The translations under genes and the position numbers were made by a program. The notes under the pieces were generated by a model. It was not told the origin of the DNA, did no database searches, and worked only from the letters and a program-made list of their open reading frames with translations. A stretch of DNA of 45,455 nt, from the NCBI GenBank assembly GCA_019459525.1, contig JAIBEY010000090.1, positions 1 through 45,455 of the forward strand, given 5' to 3'. This DNA comes from Prolixibacteraceae bacterium. GTDB lineage: Bacteria; Bacteroidota; Bacteroidia; Bacteroidales; Prolixibacteraceae. This document shows positions 43,195-45,455 of the stretch, piece after piece. Position 1 is the stretch's first letter. Each line of letters opens with the position of its first letter.

Positions 43195-44166
43195 ATGAAA
43201 TTTATAGTGGTTTTATGGATTGCACTGCTCGGGTTCAGCAGGGGATCGGCGCAGGAAATTGCCTTCGACTTCGAAAAGGTGCCGAAAGAAAGCGGGTTTA
43301 AAATGGAAGGCTACTGGGTTTGGTGCGGTTCCATGATCAAGGTAAATTCGACGTATCACCTGTTTGCTTCGCGCTGGAAAAAGAACGGCGATTTTCCTGA
43401 AGGATACCGGCAAAATTCGGAGATTGTGCGCGCCACGTCGAAGTCGGTTTTAGGCCCGTTTAAATTTGAGGAAGTGGTAATTGGCGAAAGAGATAGTTTC
43501 TACTGGGATTCGAACATGGCGCATAACCCAACCATCCAGAAAATTGGCAGCGAGTATGTGTTGTTTTACATTGGTAGCGATTTTACCACTTATACCGAAA
43601 ATTCAAAATCACTGCTCCGGCGTGTCGGGTATGCCACTTCAAAAAGTATAAGGGGACCCTGGAAACGTGCCGATCAACCGCTTATTCAGGAAGAATCCAA
43701 TAATCCGGCGATCCTTCAGGATGGCAAAAAAATAAAACTTATTTACCGGGATGCCAATTTAAAGGTGTTTCTGGCAGAAGCGGATCAGTACAAAGGCCCG
43801 TACCGAATTGTGAACGACAATGTTTGGCCGGAAGGACGACTGGAGGATTTTTACCTGTTTAAAGCAAAAAATCAATACCACCTGGTTTGCGAAGATAATG
43901 TTGGTTCGGTTTGTGGTCACGAGCGGTGGGGTGTTCATCTGGCTTCGGATGATGGGATTACCAATTGGAAACGATATGATCCGGTTGTGGTTTACGACCA
44001 CGATATAGCGTTTACCGCCAATAGCATTTTGCACTGTGTTAGAAGAGAAAGGCCGCAGTTGGTTGTAGAAAACGGGTATGTTACCGGCTTGGTTACCAGT
44101 ATTTATGATGGAAATGACACTTGGAGCCAGCCGGTTAAGCTAAAAAAGCCCTTCAGGCTGAGATGA
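43195..44166 (+). CDS. GH43-like five-bladed propeller glycosidase, second paralogue
   Basis: About 323 residues from ATG 43195 (MKFIVVLWIALLGFSRGSAQE, a signal peptide); an upstream non-ATG start at 43159 lies at the end of a repeat. Blades: KMEGYWVWCGSMIKVNSTYHLFASRWKK, AHNPTIQKIGSEYVLFYIGSDF, SIRGPWKRADQPLI, NNPAILQDGKKIKLIYRDANLKVFLAE, RLEDFYLFKAKNQYHLVCEDN and RRERPQLVVENGYVTGL. It aligns by eye with the protein at 29487 blade for blade (EGY.VW, SRW, HNP.IQ, LFYIG, RP.DQPL/KPL, RLEDF versus QLEDG, ERPQ). The family is not certain. It ends 13 bases from the convergent response regulator gene. Confidence 0.65.
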   Translation: MKFIVVLWIALLGFSRGSAQEIAFDFEKVPKESGFKMEGYWVWCGSMIKVNSTYHLFASRWKKNGDFPEGYRQNSEIVRATSKSVLGPFKFEEVVIGERDSFYWDSNMAHNPTIQKIGSEYVLFYIGSDFTTYTENSKSLLRRVGYATSKSIRGPWKRADQPLIQEESNNPAILQDGKKIKLIYRDANLKVFLAEADQYKGPYRIVNDNVWPEGRLEDFYLFKAKNQYHLVCEDNVGSVCGHERWGVHLASDDGITNWKRYDPVVVYDHDIAFTANSILHCVRRERPQLVVENGYVTGLVTSIYDGNDTWSQPVKLKKPFRLR

Positions 44167-44179
44167 TTACAGAAGCCAA

Positions 44180-44836
44180 TTACAGTTCTACCAAACGGTT
44201 TTTTATGGCATATACCACCAGTTGGGCGGTGTTTTTGCTTTCGCTTTTTTCGAGAATGTTGGCGCGGTGTTTATCAACCGTACGTTTGCTGATGAATAGC
44301 TTGTCGCCTATTTCCTGATTTGACAATCCCTGGCAGATCAGAATCAGGATTTCCATTTCGCGTTCCGATAATTCAGCATGAAACTCCTTGCTTTTTGGTG
44401 CCGATTTCAGGCTGTTGATCAGGTTTTGGAGCAGTTCGGATGAAAAGAATGATCCGCCCTCGTAAACCATGTCAAGCGCCGCTTTTACTTCTTTGATGTC
44501 GGAGTTCTTCAGCACAAAACCTTTTACCCCTGCGTTAACCATTTTGTAGTAATAATCTTCTTCGCCGTACATCGAAAGGGTTATAATTTTCAAGTCCGGA
44601 TATTTTTCGTGAGCCAGCGTTGCTGCTTCAATTCCGTCCATTACGGGCATGTTAATGTCGAGCAAAACCAAATCAGGAACGCCGGTTTCGAGCAGGTCGA
44701 GAAATTGTTTGCCATTGGCAGCTTCGGCAATAACCTGGTAATCTTCCATGTTGTTCAGCAATATGCGAAGCCCGTTCCTGAACAGGGTGTGGTCGTCAAC
44801 AATGATTACTTTTCGTTTACTTGTTTTACTCGTCAT
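44180..44836 (-). CDS. NarL/FixJ-type response regulator
   Basis: This 218-residue protein has an N-terminal receiver domain with the acidic pair Asp14/Asp15, phospho-acceptor Asp60 (LVLLDINMPVMDG), a Thr/Ser switch at TLSMYG and Lys in GFVLKNS. A LuxR-type helix-turn-helix follows: LSEREMEILILICQGLSNQEIGDKLFISKRTVDKHRANILEKS. It is a DNA-binding regulator activated by the kinase encoded upstream; the two coding regions overlap by 11 bases. Its targets are unknown. It lies next to the satellite glycosidase genes, so control of them is possible but not shown. Confidence 0.94.
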   Translation of the reverse strand: MTSKTSKRKVIIVDDHTLFRNGLRILLNNMEDYQVIAEAANGKQFLDLLETGVPDLVLLDINMPVMDGIEAATLAHEKYPDLKIITLSMYGEEDYYYKMVNAGVKGFVLKNSDIKEVKAALDMVYEGGSFFSSELLQNLINSLKSAPKSKEFHAELSEREMEILILICQGLSNQEIGDKLFISKRTVDKHRANILEKSESKNTAQLVVYAIKNRLVEL

Positions 44837-45455
44837 GCAGCAATACTTTTATAGTTACCAAAGTTCCTTTTTTATGCTCACTTACCATGTTAATTTCGCC
44901 TTTCAGTGAATTGATGCGCGAATAGATGTTAGAAAATCCCATACCACCGCTGGCAGGCTGTTCGATTACTTTAGCAACATCAAAGCCTTTGCCGTCGTCT
45001 TTATACACAATGGTCAGGTATTCTTCATCTTTGGCCAAAGATATGTCGATTTTTTTTGCCTGCGCATGTTTAATTGTATTGTTTATTAACTCGCAGATTA
45101 CGCGGTAAAGTACCACTTCCACATTACTGTCGAAACGCTCTTCTTTCAGGTCCGAGGTGAGATTTATCCGAATGGTTTTGGTGACGTTGATTTTGTTGAT
45201 GAAATTATTTAGTGCCCGAATCAGCCCGAAGTTATTCAAAATGTGAGGGCTCAGATTATCAGATATTTCCTTCAGGCTTTTGATGGCTTCGTTGATTACG
45301 AGTTCGGTGTTTTCGACAATCTCGCGCGAGGCATCGTCGTGTTTCATTTGGGCGAGCGACGAAACCGACATTTTTACACTCGAAAGCAATGGCCCGAGCC
45401 CGTCGTGCAGGTCTTTGGCGAATCGTTTACGTTCTTTTTCTTCGGTTTGGATGAT
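44826..45455 (-). CDS. NarL-partner sensor histidine kinase (HisKA_3), C-terminal part
   Basis: The frame is open to the right window edge, giving the last 209 residues. The H-box is visible near the edge (ERKRFAKDLHDGLGPLLSSV), which marks a HisKA_3 dimerisation domain. The HATPase domain follows with ELINNTIKHAQA (N box), DDGKGFD (G1), GGMGFSNIYSRINSLKG (G2) and a final KGTLVTIKV. The sensor part and true start lie outside the window. It phosphorylates the response regulator whose start codon overlaps this gene's end. Confidence 0.92.
   Translation of the reverse strand: MIQTEEKERKRFAKDLHDGLGPLLSSVKMSVSSLAQMKHDDASREIVENTELVINEAIKSLKEISDNLSPHILNNFGLIRALNNFINKINVTKTIRINLTSDLKEERFDSNVEVVLYRVICELINNTIKHAQAKKIDISLAKDEEYLTIVYKDDGKGFDVAKVIEQPASGGMGFSNIYSRINSLKGEINMVSEHKKGTLVTIKVLLHDE

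Noticed and set aside
44826-45455. A complete short kinase starting at the TTG inside the H-box region
   Set aside because: The open frame continues to the window edge and the H-box lies upstream of that TTG, so the gene is cut by the edge.

Overview
The window looks like the chromosome of a Bacteroidota species. Evidence seen directly: a SusC/SusD pair, an ECF sigma/FecR pair, several matches to the Bacteroidota -7 box (TAnnTTTG), almost no Shine-Dalgarno sequences, and short palindromic repeats in many gaps. A marine or soil Bacteroidales/Marinilabiliales relative (Prolixibacteraceae-like) is my guess from gene style only.

Left part (1-5435): the start of what looks like an ISAon1-type transposase runs off the left edge. 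It is followed by tRNA-Leu(GAG) with a strong terminator, a secreted protein of unknown function, a DUF6155-like protein, YebC, a DEAD-box RNA helicase with a long leader, and an Nramp Mn/Fe transporter. From about 5640 to 6185 lies a gene-free stretch packed with perfect helices, which I propose as an unrecognised structured RNA.

Sensor part (6218-12705, minus strand): two tandem multi-PAS histidine kinases, one with 8 PAS domains and a receiver-like N-terminus lacking the phospho-acceptor Asp, the other with 4 PAS domains. Neither has its own response regulator here.

Polysaccharide utilisation locus (12941-38655, plus strand): ECF sigma factor, FecR anti-sigma factor, STN-containing SusC, SusD, terminator, then a GH106 rhamnosidase, a six-hairpin-type protein, a small AT-rich protein of unknown function, a GH2 enzyme, a GH43-like propeller protein, a tandem CE12 acetylesterase, a PL11 rhamnogalacturonan lyase, a second CE12, and two GH105 unsaturated-uronyl hydrolases. 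Together these fit import and breakdown of acetylated rhamnogalacturonan I: PL11 cuts the backbone, CE12 removes acetyl groups, GH105 removes the unsaturated uronate left by the lyase, GH106 removes rhamnose, and GH2/GH43 enzymes trim galactose and arabinose side chains. ECF/FecR/STN signalling is the likely switch. From GH2 onward nearly every gap holds a palindromic repeat, of several different families. The locus ends in a strong terminator.

Right part (38676-45455): a REP-associated tyrosine (Y1/HUH) transposase sits between two direct copies of a palindrome-bounded repeat. Then come NudC, a divergent GH43 enzyme and CE7-like esterase pair, a second GH43-like propeller protein paralogous to the one in the main locus, and a NarL-type response regulator with its histidine kinase cut by the window end. 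The GH43/CE7/propeller group looks like a satellite of the pectin locus.
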